A stretch of DNA of 21,525 nucleotides, from positions 1 to 21,525 of IMG/VR virus record IMGVR_UViG_3300034062_000721, one strand, 5' to 3'. Made by a program: the position numbers and the translations under genes. The notes beneath the pieces are model-generated. The model was not told the origin of the DNA. It worked only from the letters and a program-made list of their open reading frames with translations, and did not search any database. The stretch is from a virus. Shown here one piece after another: positions 15,113 to 21,525 of the stretch. The stretch's first letter is position 1. Each line of letters opens with the position of its first letter.

Positions 15113-15308
15113 TTGCCTTCTCCTTTTTGGTTTGGCGTTTCACTGATACGATTCCAACCCCATGTTGGTCTCGTGCTTTCTGCATAGAATCTGCTACCTC
15201 ATACGCTATGTCGGCTATTTCATCTGTCACCCCCTTCCTCATAATTAAACCAATCAACGCAAAGCCAGCGTGTAGGTCACGCAGATTGCTACGATCTTCA
15301 TCATTCAT
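15102..15308 (-). CDS. 68-residue conserved hypothetical phage protein
   Basis: A small helical protein with HAGFALIGLIMRKGVTDEIA followed by DIAYEVADSMQKAR and a lysine-rich end. This is a frequent type of small phage protein with no assigned function. The start overlaps the VRR-NUC stop as ATGA (15305-15308) and its end overlaps the DUF3310 start by 11 bases. Confidence 0.65.
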   Translation of the reverse strand: MNDEDRSNLRDLHAGFALIGLIMRKGVTDEIADIAYEVADSMQKARDQHGVGIVSVKRQTKKEKANEA

Positions 15309-15589
15309 AGTTGCTCCAGTAGTCGCGTCAGTTCATCGATGTTTGTTTCATCAATGACGAGGGTGTGTCCACCCTGCCCACGAATGGCTGACATGTGTTT
15401 ATCTTGTAGTGCAGTGGGCTTGTTGCCGTTGGCCTTGGCTTCAACCCCTATGAACCTCCCTCTGTAACAAATCACAAAGTCAGGGACACCCGCCGCACCA
15501 TAGCCAGTGCCAATAGGCATGGTGTAGTAGGCCCCCTTTGATTGAAGAATGTCTTTGATCTTCTTCTTAACTGCTCCTTCAGGCGTCAT
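15305..15589 (-). CDS. VRR-NUC domain nuclease
   Basis: A 94-residue single-domain protein of the VRR-NUC family in the PD-(D/E)XK superfamily. The core is clear: GVPDFVICYRGRFIGVEAKA with D37, E50 and K52, then PTALQDKHMSAI with Q62. Stand-alone phage members of this size are thought to cleave branched DNA such as Holliday junctions; the substrate is not shown here. The length is typical of the stand-alone family. The ATG at 15589 has only a weak site and overlaps the end of the previous gene by 11 bases, so translation is probably coupled. The gene likely works with the polymerase and the RecB-like nuclease in recombination or genome resolution. Confidence 0.85.
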   Translation of the reverse strand: MTPEGAVKKKIKDILQSKGAYYTMPIGTGYGAAGVPDFVICYRGRFIGVEAKANGNKPTALQDKHMSAIRGQGGHTLVIDETNIDELTRLLEQL

Positions 15590-15935
15590 CTAGCGTCCCA
15601 CCCTTCAGTGACTCTAAAGTTAATCGGTCTAAGACCAAACAGAAGTAGGTCTCGCTTGCTCTCCACCCAACCTCATCGAGTTCGGGTGAAAAGTGGTTTG
15701 TATAAAGTGTCATCCTAATAATTCTTGCGTCACGCACGAACCCGCCTTCACTGGCAAGAATCATCGCGAACTTAGACTTCAATACATCAGGCAAAGTGTC
15801 ATCGGTATACAGGCGGTGAAACCCATCAGCGACATACACGATGTACTGATCGTCCACCTTGCGAACAGGGACACGAATCAACTCCCAATTCTTGGGGTGA
15901 ACCACAGGACTCAACTCTCCTATTAAGTGGAGCAT
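15579..15935 (-). CDS. 118-residue hypothetical phage protein
   Basis: Starts MLHLIGELSPVVHPKNWELI and contains VADGFHRLYTDDTLPDVLKS near the middle. It looks like a mixed alpha/beta globular protein; no motif of known function is visible. The ATG at 15935 was chosen; a GTG at 15950 would add five residues. It overlaps the preceding gene by 13 bases and the following nuclease gene by 11, so it sits in a tightly coupled set. Confidence 0.55.
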   Translation of the reverse strand: MLHLIGELSPVVHPKNWELIRVPVRKVDDQYIVYVADGFHRLYTDDTLPDVLKSKFAMILASEGGFVRDARIIRMTLYTNHFSPELDEVGWRASETYFCLVLDRLTLESLKGGTLDDA

Positions 15936-16897
15936 GGGGTTGCCATCCACGCATGTTCGTAGTGGTTAGGGAAAGCACCGAAGAAGAACGCCGCGTCAAG
16001 CCCCTCATCGTACTTGTCCTGTATTGGAAACTTGTACTCGCCAAGCTTACGGCAATCCTTAGCTTCGTAAGAGACTTTCATCATCGTCATCAAAGGCAAC
16101 AACTCAGGGTACTCCTCGATTGTTTTGTAGCGTTTGAAGTCTTCAATGACTTCGTACTCAAACTTTTTTGTGTCGCTGTGTATCACGGTAATCTTGAACT
16201 TGCCTATGAGCAGGTGATTGAATTCGTCTATGCCAACGAGATAGAAAGGATTCTTGAAGAACCGCTTGGACTCTTCTCTCTTCAAGTCTCTTATCCTATC
16301 AGCTTCTTTGTAAATGTCAAGTGTATTTTTACATTTATTTAGGTCTAGCGGCGTAAGAATTCCATCAGTACTTTCCCCTAGTGCAAGTGCCAGTAGCGCA
16401 TGAAGCTCGTCTCCATTAAAGGAGTTTGGTTTGCTGCTCTCGCCCATCGAACTACGCAAGACACTTACGCCTTCCTTGACCTGCTTCACCTTATCATCCG
16501 TGATGTGTTTCATAGTCTTCACAACCTCTTGGCGTTTTAGTACAGCCATGAGTGAAGAAAGTTTTGTACTACGGATAGTCTCTCGCTCGTTTGCGTCTTG
16601 CCCCCGAGCCTTCTTGTAGTAGGGCGAACGGAAGCAGAACTCTAACTGAGTGCCGTCAGTCCCGCCTTTGTTTGTTGTCCACACCTTACCAACAGCCGCG
16701 CCGTTTGGGTAGCACATCATGTAAGTGTGTTTATCTACTTCGGGGTAGTTGACATTCATTACCTTGTCCATAACCTTCAAACCGTACTTGAATTGCAACT
16801 CACGCACCAGTGGAAGAACATCTGAGTGAAGCAACTCGTTCAGTTGTTCCTCTGTACCGAACCCATCAAGAAAATATTTGGTAAATGTGTATGTCAT
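15923..16897 (-). CDS. 324-residue hypothetical phage protein
   Basis: A large soluble protein of unknown family. The N-terminal third has beta-rich segments (VDKHTYMMCYPNGAAVGKVW, TQLEFCFRSPYYKK). A charged helical middle follows, rich in lysine and arginine (KLSSLMAVLKRQEVVKTMKH). The C-terminal third includes NPFYLVGIDEFNHLLIGKFK. No Walker motif, nuclease motif or membrane segment is visible. The ATG at 16897 has AAGGAG 7 bases upstream and overlaps the previous stop as ATGA. With the 342-residue gene nearby it forms a block of conserved-looking but uncharacterised genes between the nuclease/polymerase group and the AAA+/VWA pair. Codon use and the ribosome site are ordinary, so the gene is real even though unassigned. 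Confidence 0.7.
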   Translation of the reverse strand: MTYTFTKYFLDGFGTEEQLNELLHSDVLPLVRELQFKYGLKVMDKVMNVNYPEVDKHTYMMCYPNGAAVGKVWTTNKGGTDGTQLEFCFRSPYYKKARGQDANERETIRSTKLSSLMAVLKRQEVVKTMKHITDDKVKQVKEGVSVLRSSMGESSKPNSFNGDELHALLALALGESTDGILTPLDLNKCKNTLDIYKEADRIRDLKREESKRFFKNPFYLVGIDEFNHLLIGKFKITVIHSDTKKFEYEVIEDFKRYKTIEEYPELLPLMTMMKVSYEAKDCRKLGEYKFPIQDKYDEGLDAAFFFGAFPNHYEHAWMATPCST

Positions 16898-17088
16898 ACG
16901 AACTCTCCTTCAATGATTTGTTGTTTCAACTTGATCGTCACACCTAGACTTCTGATCTTCTCCAACGCTTGCGGGGTAAGCGTGACTGTCCCTGCTATCC
17001 CTGCAAACAACTTGGCTCTGTCGCATATGGGGTAGTACTTCACCGTCCCATACACATTCCTAACCTCGATCCGTATCTCGTTAGTCAT
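16894..17088 (-). CDS. 64-residue conserved hypothetical phage protein
   Basis: Starts MTNEIRIEVRNVYGTVKYYP and ends with a helical segment (TLTPQALEKIRSLGVTIKLK). The phrase NVYG...YYPICDRAKLFA recurs, by recall, in small phage proteins without assigned function. The ATG at 17088 follows GGAGG by 9 bases and overlaps the previous gene by 8 bases; ATG codons at 17112 and 17109 would extend further into it and have poor sites. Confidence 0.6.
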   Translation of the reverse strand: MTNEIRIEVRNVYGTVKYYPICDRAKLFAGIAGTVTLTPQALEKIRSLGVTIKLKQQIIEGEFV

Positions 17089-18109
17089 ACTGCTGTACCT
17101 CCACGCCATCAACTAAGACTGTGTAGCCCCACTCGCTAGGCGGGTACATCTCGCAGCCAACATACTCAACCTTCTTGAACGCTTGATCGTTAGTCTTGTA
17201 AATCTCCTTGTTCAGTCTGCGCTTGAGGTTCAAGAACATAATGTGTGGCGTCTCCTCGCTTGATCTGTACCTAGAACTAAGTTTTGAATCAATAAACTTT
17301 CGTAAGTTCCAACGCATGTTGCCAATGTCCCACCCCACCATGTAGAGCATCGCCGCATCAAGTGGTGCGGTGTGAAGCAGTGTCTCGGCCTTCGCTGAAT
17401 AATCAGTGTGCATTTCATAAGCGTCCAACCCACCCATGTGCTCATTGACTACATCGTTCATCGTCCTGACAAATGCGTCATAGTCCATCGCCTTAGCCAT
17501 CACCTCAGTCACAGCGTAGAAGTCTTGGTATCGAGCGAGTAACCCTTTGCCTACCTTGCGATCAACCTTCCTCCCAACTACTGTGATTGGTTTAGTTGGT
17601 CGCATAGTTTCACAGTGGACACGCAAGCCTTCGTAGATCGGGATGATTGCCACACCTCCATTGCCGTTGGCTCTCCCACGCCATACCGTCCCACCCCTGC
17701 GTGAGTCAGTGGTGAAGTTTCCAAAAGAATAGCCTGACAAAATGCCTCGCTCACCTTGTCCGTAGCCTGTGCTTGTGAACTCAAATGTATTGTCAGAACG
17801 CACAAGCCCAAGGACATTCGGTATCTTGTCGTAGCGCCGACAAGTCCATGACCCATCACTGTTCTTATGTGCATGAAGATTGCTCACGCCGTCCCTTGCT
17901 TGCCTGTCGTGCTCCTCCTTCGTCAGAGACACATATGTGTAGCGATTACCATATACGATAGTGAATACGCTCAGCCCGTCCTCCTCTCCGACAAGAAAGT
18001 ATTTGTTGTTATCTCTACGGTTACCAATAGGAAATCTATTTAGAGTCCCACGGAAGGGTGAGACGCTATGTGCGATGTTGTCCAGTCTTTTGTAGTTCAG
18101 TGCTTGCAT
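17081..18109 (-). CDS. 342-residue hypothetical phage protein
   Basis: No family is recognised. The N-terminal half is rich in beta strands, aromatic and glycine residues (DGLSVFTIVYGNRYTYVSLT, GYGQGERGILSGYSFGNFTT, RRGGTVWRGRANGNGGVAII). The C-terminal half is helical (AVTEVMAKAMDYDAFVRTMN, DAAMLYMVGWDIGNMRWNLR). No catalytic motif, coiled coil or signal peptide was identified. AAGGAG lies 6 bases before the ATG at 18109. The start lies inside the end of the previous gene, and the end overlaps the 64-residue gene. The conserved order next to the AAA+/VWA pair may mean they are co-expressed, but there is no direct link to that activity. Confidence 0.7.
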   Translation of the reverse strand: MQALNYKRLDNIAHSVSPFRGTLNRFPIGNRRDNNKYFLVGEEDGLSVFTIVYGNRYTYVSLTKEEHDRQARDGVSNLHAHKNSDGSWTCRRYDKIPNVLGLVRSDNTFEFTSTGYGQGERGILSGYSFGNFTTDSRRGGTVWRGRANGNGGVAIIPIYEGLRVHCETMRPTKPITVVGRKVDRKVGKGLLARYQDFYAVTEVMAKAMDYDAFVRTMNDVVNEHMGGLDAYEMHTDYSAKAETLLHTAPLDAAMLYMVGWDIGNMRWNLRKFIDSKLSSRYRSSEETPHIMFLNLKRRLNKEIYKTNDQAFKKVEYVGCEMYPPSEWGYTVLVDGVEVQQYD

Positions 18110-18290
18110 TCTTTTCTCCTTGAAGTCTGTCTAATTCAATCAATACTTGCCGCCACATATCAAGTGGCATTGCCGAAGATTCCCCGACATTGTTTAGTTT
18201 CTCCAACACATGCAGATGCGCGAAGCCTCCATAGATTGCTAAAAGGCTCTCCGCTATCTCTGTAACGAGGCGGTACCTCACATCAGTCAT
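18066..18290 (-). CDS. 74-residue hypothetical protein
   Basis: Mostly helical: RYRLVTEIAESLLAIYGGFA and MPLDMWRQVLIELDRLQG, ending in a polar tail. No family recognised. The ATG at 18290 touches a GGAG site directly, so initiation may instead use the in-frame GTG at 18281 (9 bases from that site), dropping three residues. It overlaps the VWA gene stop by 8 bases and the 342-residue gene by 44 bases, a longer overlap than elsewhere in the block. Confidence 0.5.
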   Translation of the reverse strand: MTDVRYRLVTEIAESLLAIYGGFAHLHVLEKLNNVGESSAMPLDMWRQVLIELDRLQGEKNASTELQKTGQHRT

Positions 18291-19566
18291 CTCCGAACAT
18301 CACCTTCTTGCCCACAGGCGGTATGAAGTCTTTGTGTTGAGTAACCATCCACAGGGTTGGGTCAGTAATCTTCCAGATGATGTCACTCTCTACATATCCG
18401 TCGGTGAACACCAATACACACTCGGCCTTGACCTTGTTCTTAACGATGTAGTCACTGACGCATGAGACATGAGTTCCCCCGCCGCCCAATGGTTTGAGTA
18501 GCTTGGCAATGTCGGAGTAGTTGCCCTTAAAGACTTGCTCACCATGCACCTCGGTGTCCCACCAAAGAACACGAACGACCTCGGGCTGACACAGGTCACA
18601 AATTGAGACCAGTTCGGTAGCGAACTCGGTTATCTGTTCACTGCCTATCGAGCCTGATGTGTCGATAGCCACAACAATCTCGCCGATGCTCTCGTTCTCC
18701 ACGCTTGGCAAGTAGATGTCATTAGCCATGTGACGCTTGTTCATGCGCCGCCATGTGAACTCATCGTTGCCCTTGGTTGATGAAGAGACGAACTCACGCA
18801 ACGCCTCACGCCAATCGATCTTGGGTTCTAGCAACTCGGAGATAACTCTAGGCAGCTTCGCGCCCATGCGACCCGCAAGCATGCCGCCTTCACGCAACGC
18901 CTTGTCGATGCCATCCAAGACTTCCTTGGCTTCTTCAGCGGTTAGCTCTTTTGCAAAGTCGTGTTCGTCTGACTGAGAAATGTCATAGGTCTTGCCGTTG
19001 ACTGTTACTGTGTCTCCGCCACCATCACCGTCATCGTTAGATTGTGTCCCACCCGATGGTGGAGTGTTACCTTGGGCCCCCTTGCCGCCACCCTTGCCGC
19101 CCTTGCCACCCTTGCAGTTCTTCTTGAGATAGTTGTATACCTCACGCATAGACCAATCGTGAAACATCTCATCGTATACAGCGCCATCAGGCAACTCAAC
19201 AATGCGCTCACTCGTACCCGCAATCACACCATCGATACAGGTGATGATGTCATTGACAACAAAGTCAGCGGCTAGGTTAGCCATCTTGGAGTTCTCCAAG
19301 AACATGGCTCGGCCGAAGACCACTTGCTTCAAGGCTACATGGAGATTCTCATGGAGGATGAGGCCGCGCACCTTGGGTTCGCTGATGATGCTCTCCAAGA
19401 ACTTACGCCCGTACTTCTTGTTCACGCCATCGGTGTAGGCAGTGGATACATTGTCCTCAACTGAGGATGTCCCCATCAACATCACGCCCGAGTACAGGGC
19501 GGTTTGTGGGTGCTTCATGAGCGTGACATGTCCACGCTTGATTCGGGTCTCTTGCTTGCTCATCAT
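18283..19566 (-). CDS. DUF2201-type protein: putative zinc metallopeptidase domain plus VWA domain
   Basis: A 427-residue partner of the AAA+ ATPase encoded upstream. Residues about 15-150 form the putative metallopeptidase part with an HExxH motif, HENLH at 72-76. A low-complexity linker (GGKGGKGGGKG and neighbours, 153-185) separates it from a helical part at 195-260. The von Willebrand factor A domain spans about 295-427 with all MIDAS residues visible: DTSGS (D302, S304, S306), T365 in GGGTH, and D389 in FTDG. DUF2201 proteins and CobT/ViaA-like VWA proteins work with MoxR or CobS ATPases as chaperone-like pairs. No cobaltochelatase gene is present, so metal insertion into cobalamin is not implied. 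Two adjacent ATGs exist; the second (19563) has GGAGG at better spacing, 5 bases. Confidence 0.85.
   Translation of the reverse strand: MMSKQETRIKRGHVTLMKHPQTALYSGVMLMGTSSVEDNVSTAYTDGVNKKYGRKFLESIISEPKVRGLILHENLHVALKQVVFGRAMFLENSKMANLAADFVVNDIITCIDGVIAGTSERIVELPDGAVYDEMFHDWSMREVYNYLKKNCKGGKGGKGGGKGAQGNTPPSGGTQSNDDGDGGGDTVTVNGKTYDISQSDEHDFAKELTAEEAKEVLDGIDKALREGGMLAGRMGAKLPRVISELLEPKIDWREALREFVSSSTKGNDEFTWRRMNKRHMANDIYLPSVENESIGEIVVAIDTSGSIGSEQITEFATELVSICDLCQPEVVRVLWWDTEVHGEQVFKGNYSDIAKLLKPLGGGGTHVSCVSDYIVKNKVKAECVLVFTDGYVESDIIWKITDPTLWMVTQHKDFIPPVGKKVMFGDD
19077..19117. repeat. Short tandem 9-base repeats encoding a glycine/lysine linker
   Basis: Repeats of the kind CCCTTGCCG and CCCTTGCCA on the plus strand encode the GGKGGKGGGKG linker of the VWA protein. 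Such units can expand or contract by slippage, so linker length may vary between related phages. Confidence 0.6.
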
Positions 19567-19655
19567 GGCCTCCAGTAAAAAACATCTAACAGAACAACGA
19601 TCAATCCCAACAGCAGGGCGAACGCCCTTGCCAACTTCTCACTTCTAGTGAACAT
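19563..19655 (-). CDS. 30-residue single-span membrane microprotein
   Basis: An ATG at 19655 opens a 31-codon frame (including stop) that ends in an ATGA overlap with the VWA start. A GAGGAG site lies 7 bases upstream, one of the strongest in the window. The peptide begins MFTRSEKLARAF and continues ALLLGLIVVLLDVFYW before RP and stop: a basic head followed by about 17 hydrophobic residues, which fits a single membrane helix with its N-terminus in the cytoplasm. It fills exactly the space between two larger genes, one base after the 61-residue gene stops. The function is unknown; a membrane anchor or regulator for the AAA+/VWA pair is an inference from position. Confidence 0.7.
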   Translation of the reverse strand: MFTRSEKLARAFALLLGLIVVLLDVFYWRP

Positions 19656-19656
19656 C

Positions 19657-19842
19657 TCAAATCTCCTCGAATGTAAGCTGCTCATCCGTCTCGGTTATCT
19701 TCATCTTGCCTTGGGCAATCAACACCAACAACTTGCCAGTGATGTAGCGATGATGATTAAACTTGCTAGTCACATAACCAAAGCCAAGTGAAGCGATGAT
19801 CGCCCACGCCAACAGAAACAACTCAGCGATACTGAATGTCAT
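19657..19842 (-). CDS. 61-residue membrane protein between the AAA+ and VWA genes
   Basis: The start is MTFSIAELFLLAWAIIASLG, a hydrophobic helix at residues 3-24 (continuing GFGYV), followed by a soluble tail with basic residues KFNHHRYITGKLL and an acidic end. One membrane span with a cytoplasmic C-terminus is the simplest reading. The ATG at 19842 is chosen over 19854 because it has GGAG 6 bases upstream. It is followed after one base by the 30-residue microprotein. Unknown function. Confidence 0.6.
   Translation of the reverse strand: MTFSIAELFLLAWAIIASLGFGYVTSKFNHHRYITGKLLVLIAQGKMKITETDEQLTFEEI
19663..19668 (-). promoter_or_regulatory. Ribosome binding site of the 30-residue membrane gene
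   Basis: GAGGAG on the minus strand, 7 bases before the ATG at 19655. It is the main evidence that this very short frame is translated. Confidence 0.6.
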
Positions 19843-19848
19843 ATCAAT

Positions 19849-19852
19849 CTCC
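19849..19852 (-). promoter_or_regulatory. Ribosome binding site deciding the 61-residue membrane protein start
   Basis: GGAG on the minus strand, 6 bases before the ATG at 19842; the alternative ATG at 19854 has no comparable site. Confidence 0.5.
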
Positions 19853-19855
19853 ATG

Positions 19856-19881
19856 TAAATAAGAACCCACGGTGTCGTGGG
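19856..19881 (-). terminator. Terminator-like hairpin after the AAA+ ATPase gene
   Basis: CCCACG (19866-19871) pairs with CGTGGG (19876-19881) around a 4-base loop and, on the minus strand, is followed by TTCTTATTT. It stands 8 bases after the ATPase stop and about 24 before the next start. It may partly separate expression of the ATPase from the genes after it. Confidence 0.5.
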
Positions 19882-19889
19882 ATTAAGTT

Positions 19890-21005
19890 TTAGAACAACT
19901 CGTGGTTGTTCTTAGCCCACTCAGCGATCTTCATGTTGTTCCGCGCCAAGCGAATGGCCTTTGTGTTACGCATCATCATGGTGAAGAACACGCCTTGCAC
20001 CTCGGACGATGGTATGCGCTCAACGAACGCCATGAACTTGGTCAACTCATCTTGTGTCGCCAACACATCTACTGCCTGAAACATGATCATCAACTGCGCG
20101 CTGATGTCCTTGGGCATCGCCACATCTTCTGGGTTCTTGATGATCGTGGACACATCGACCAATGATTTCTCCATCGAGATGAACGCCGCCATGTCAGCCG
20201 CAAAGGACGCACCGACAGTACCCGCCAACGCCACTTTCGTGCCGTTCTCACCGATTGCGTCACGGTTCTTCACGATGACATCGCACTTGGCAAGCGAGCG
20301 AGGCGAGACAAACGATAAGGAACTCATAGATGGTTTGAAGATGTATGGGTTGTCGTTCTGATCTCCTGTGGTGTATGACGCCAAGCAACGAGGGAACATG
20401 GACACCGCCGCACGAATGACGCGGGAGATACCATTCTCTGACGCCCATTGCAACCACTCGTTTGTGTTGGGCTTAGCCATACGCATGATGCAGACGCGAT
20501 TACCCGCATGAGCAAGCATCGAGTCGCCCACGCCGTCACCCGCATTGTTTGATGTTGCGAAAACTTGTGACCCACGGGGCAGTGGCTTGTCACCTACCAT
20601 TCGCTCAAGAAACAACCTAGTAAAGATAACCTGCAACAGCTTAGGCGACTTCATGAACTCATCAGCCAAGATGACCTTCGGCTTGGGGTCGTTCAGATTG
20701 AAGAGCGAGGACACATAGTACTCAAGGGTTTGAGTGCCGTGGTTGGGGATAGTCATACCTATGTCCGACATGTCCTTGACGGGGCAGTCGATGTAGATGT
20801 AGTCGTACTTGTCACCCGCAATGCCTGTGCCATCGGCGGGACTGCGCCACTTGTCGCCGTTGTCTTCAGCGATCATCGCCAACAGGGATGTCTTGCCGCA
20901 CCCGGGTTCTGACTGTATGACAGGCGTGATTTCTGAAGCTATTAGGGGAATGATCTTGCGGAGTTCGTTGATAGAAACTGTATCGACTGTTTGGACTTTA
21001 GCCAT
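19890..21005 (-). CDS. MoxR/CobS-type AAA+ ATPase
   Basis: A 371-residue AAA+ ATPase with Walker A SEPGCGKTS (K38, T39), Walker B VILADEF (D115, E116) and a sensor-1 region FATSNNAGDG (N153, N154). An acidic insert, DGDSMLAHAGNRVCIMRM or similar, follows. The pattern is that of MoxR/RavA and CobS ATPases, which form rings and remodel proteins together with a VWA partner; the VWA-metallopeptidase gene just downstream supports this. The ATG at 21005 has only a weak site (AAGAAAG), so it may depend on coupling or on another control. Phage homologues are sometimes labelled CobS; with no chelatase gene visible that name should not be taken as function. Substrate unknown. Confidence 0.85.
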   Translation of the reverse strand: MAKVQTVDTVSINELRKIIPLIASEITPVIQSEPGCGKTSLLAMIAEDNGDKWRSPADGTGIAGDKYDYIYIDCPVKDMSDIGMTIPNHGTQTLEYYVSSLFNLNDPKPKVILADEFMKSPKLLQVIFTRLFLERMVGDKPLPRGSQVFATSNNAGDGVGDSMLAHAGNRVCIMRMAKPNTNEWLQWASENGISRVIRAAVSMFPRCLASYTTGDQNDNPYIFKPSMSSLSFVSPRSLAKCDVIVKNRDAIGENGTKVALAGTVGASFAADMAAFISMEKSLVDVSTIIKNPEDVAMPKDISAQLMIMFQAVDVLATQDELTKFMAFVERIPSSEVQGVFFTMMMRNTKAIRLARNNMKIAEWAKNNHELF

Positions 21006-21050
21006 GATTAATTACTTTCTTTACTGAGGTTAGACTAGGTTAAGATAACT

Positions 21051-21525
21051 TCAGACGCACTGGAATGCGCCGAACTTGCCGAGGATACTGTCAATATCCT
21101 CCTTCACTGAGCAACGCACCGCATCGGACTCTCGAATGTCCTCTGCCGTTACACCGCTCAATGCTTTCTCCAGCGATGCCCGAGCCTGTTCCAGCTCTGG
21201 ATCACCGCTTAGGTTGAAGCCTTTGAATGTGTCGCACATCTCCTTCGCTTTGAGTATGGTCGTGTCGTATATCTTGCGCTTTCTGGTCTTGGTCTCTCCA
21301 GTGTTATCGTCCACGCCGGTCTCGTCCACGCCACAGCAATGGCTGATCGACTTCATAACTTCGATGAACCTTGATTGCTGCTCCACCATCACATGGGACA
21401 CTATTTGCTCGGCTTGCTTGCTGTATGTCGCAAACAAGTCTTCAGCGATGTCTGACGCAATGTGGCAGCGAAAGTCACTCATCGGAACTTCGGACACGAA
21501 TAGCTGAACGCCGAACTTTGACACC
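21051..21525 (-). CDS. Hypothetical phage protein, partial at right edge
   Basis: The frame is open to the last bases, so the start probably lies outside the window; a GTG at 21524 is also possible. The visible 157 residues begin MSKFGVQLFVSEVPMSDFRC (first residue as read from GTG) and contain EQQSRFIEVMKSISHCCGVD, then RKRKIYDTTILKAKEMCDTF and a charged end. The pattern recurs, by recall, in phages next to MoxR-type ATPase genes, but no function is known. No membrane segment or catalytic motif is visible. A 45-base gap with no convincing hairpin or promoter separates it from the ATPase gene. Confidence 0.65.
   Translation of the reverse strand, partial: VSKFGVQLFVSEVPMSDFRCHIASDIAEDLFATYSKQAEQIVSHVMVEQQSRFIEVMKSISHCCGVDETGVDDNTGETKTRKRKIYDTTILKAKEMCDTFKGFNLSGDPELEQARASLEKALSGVTAEDIRESDAVRCSVKEDIDSILGKFGAFQCV

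Noticed and set aside
19890-21005. Identification of the AAA+ gene as cobalamin cobaltochelatase CobS
   Set aside because: The ATPase fold is shared, but no CobN-like chelatase is in the window and the partner is DUF2201-type, so a cobalamin role is unsupported.

Overview
The window looks like part of the genome of a tailed double-stranded DNA bacteriophage (Caudoviricetes), probably an uncultured one. The support is a dense array of short overlapping genes, a DNA replication and recombination set of phage type (primase-helicase, SNF2-type helicase, family A DNA polymerase, RecB-like and VRR-NUC nucleases, a T7 gp1.7-like DUF3310 protein), and the end of a very large virion-type protein. I saw no rRNA, tRNA, integrase, CRISPR array or insertion sequence. 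Strong AAGGAG-type ribosome binding sites suggest a bacterial host that uses ordinary Shine-Dalgarno initiation. The host itself cannot be read from the sequence; a freshwater proteobacterium is only a guess.

Layout. Bases 2-2581 (+) are the 3' end of a large polyvalent, LPD38-like protein, cut by the left edge of the window. Everything from 2578 to the right edge is on the minus strand and reads leftward as one early/replication block, meeting the structural gene tail to tail with overlapping stop codons. In transcription order (right to left) the block holds: (a) 21525-18283, a partial unknown gene, a MoxR/CobS-type AAA+ ATPase, two very small membrane proteins, and a metallopeptidase-plus-VWA protein; (b) 18290-15579, five unknown phage genes; (c) 15589-13731, a VRR-NUC nuclease, small proteins, a helix-turn-helix/DUF3310 protein, an unknown 179-residue protein and a small basic protein; (d) 13750-11882, family A DNA polymerase; (e) 11880-10130, seven tiny genes chained by 4-base stop/start overlaps, preceded by a possible 10-codon minigene; (f) 10133-7325, a RecB-like nuclease, an HNH-like protein and an SNF2 helicase; (g) 7328-5712, a coiled-coil protein, a probable ssDNA-binding protein and a Cro-like DNA-binding protein; (h) 5626-2578, a primase-helicase fusion and a 68-residue protein.

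How the genes fit together. The primase-helicase, polymerase, candidate ssDNA-binding protein, SNF2 helicase and nucleases form an almost complete phage replication and recombination kit. The DUF3310 protein may supply nucleotides. The AAA+/VWA pair resembles the RavA-ViaA and CobS-CobT chaperone-like pairs and, with its small membrane proteins, is the most interesting module; its substrate is unknown.

The leftward genes mostly overlap or nearly touch. Four of the larger gaps (5627-5711, 8882-9054, 14460-14533, 19843-19889) carry inverted repeats shortly before the next start codon, so they may be terminators, RNA-processing sites or translation controls. No stretch over 300 bases lacks a gene. 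No convincing sigma-70 promoter was found inside the window; the leftward promoter may lie beyond the right edge, or phage-specific promoters may be used.
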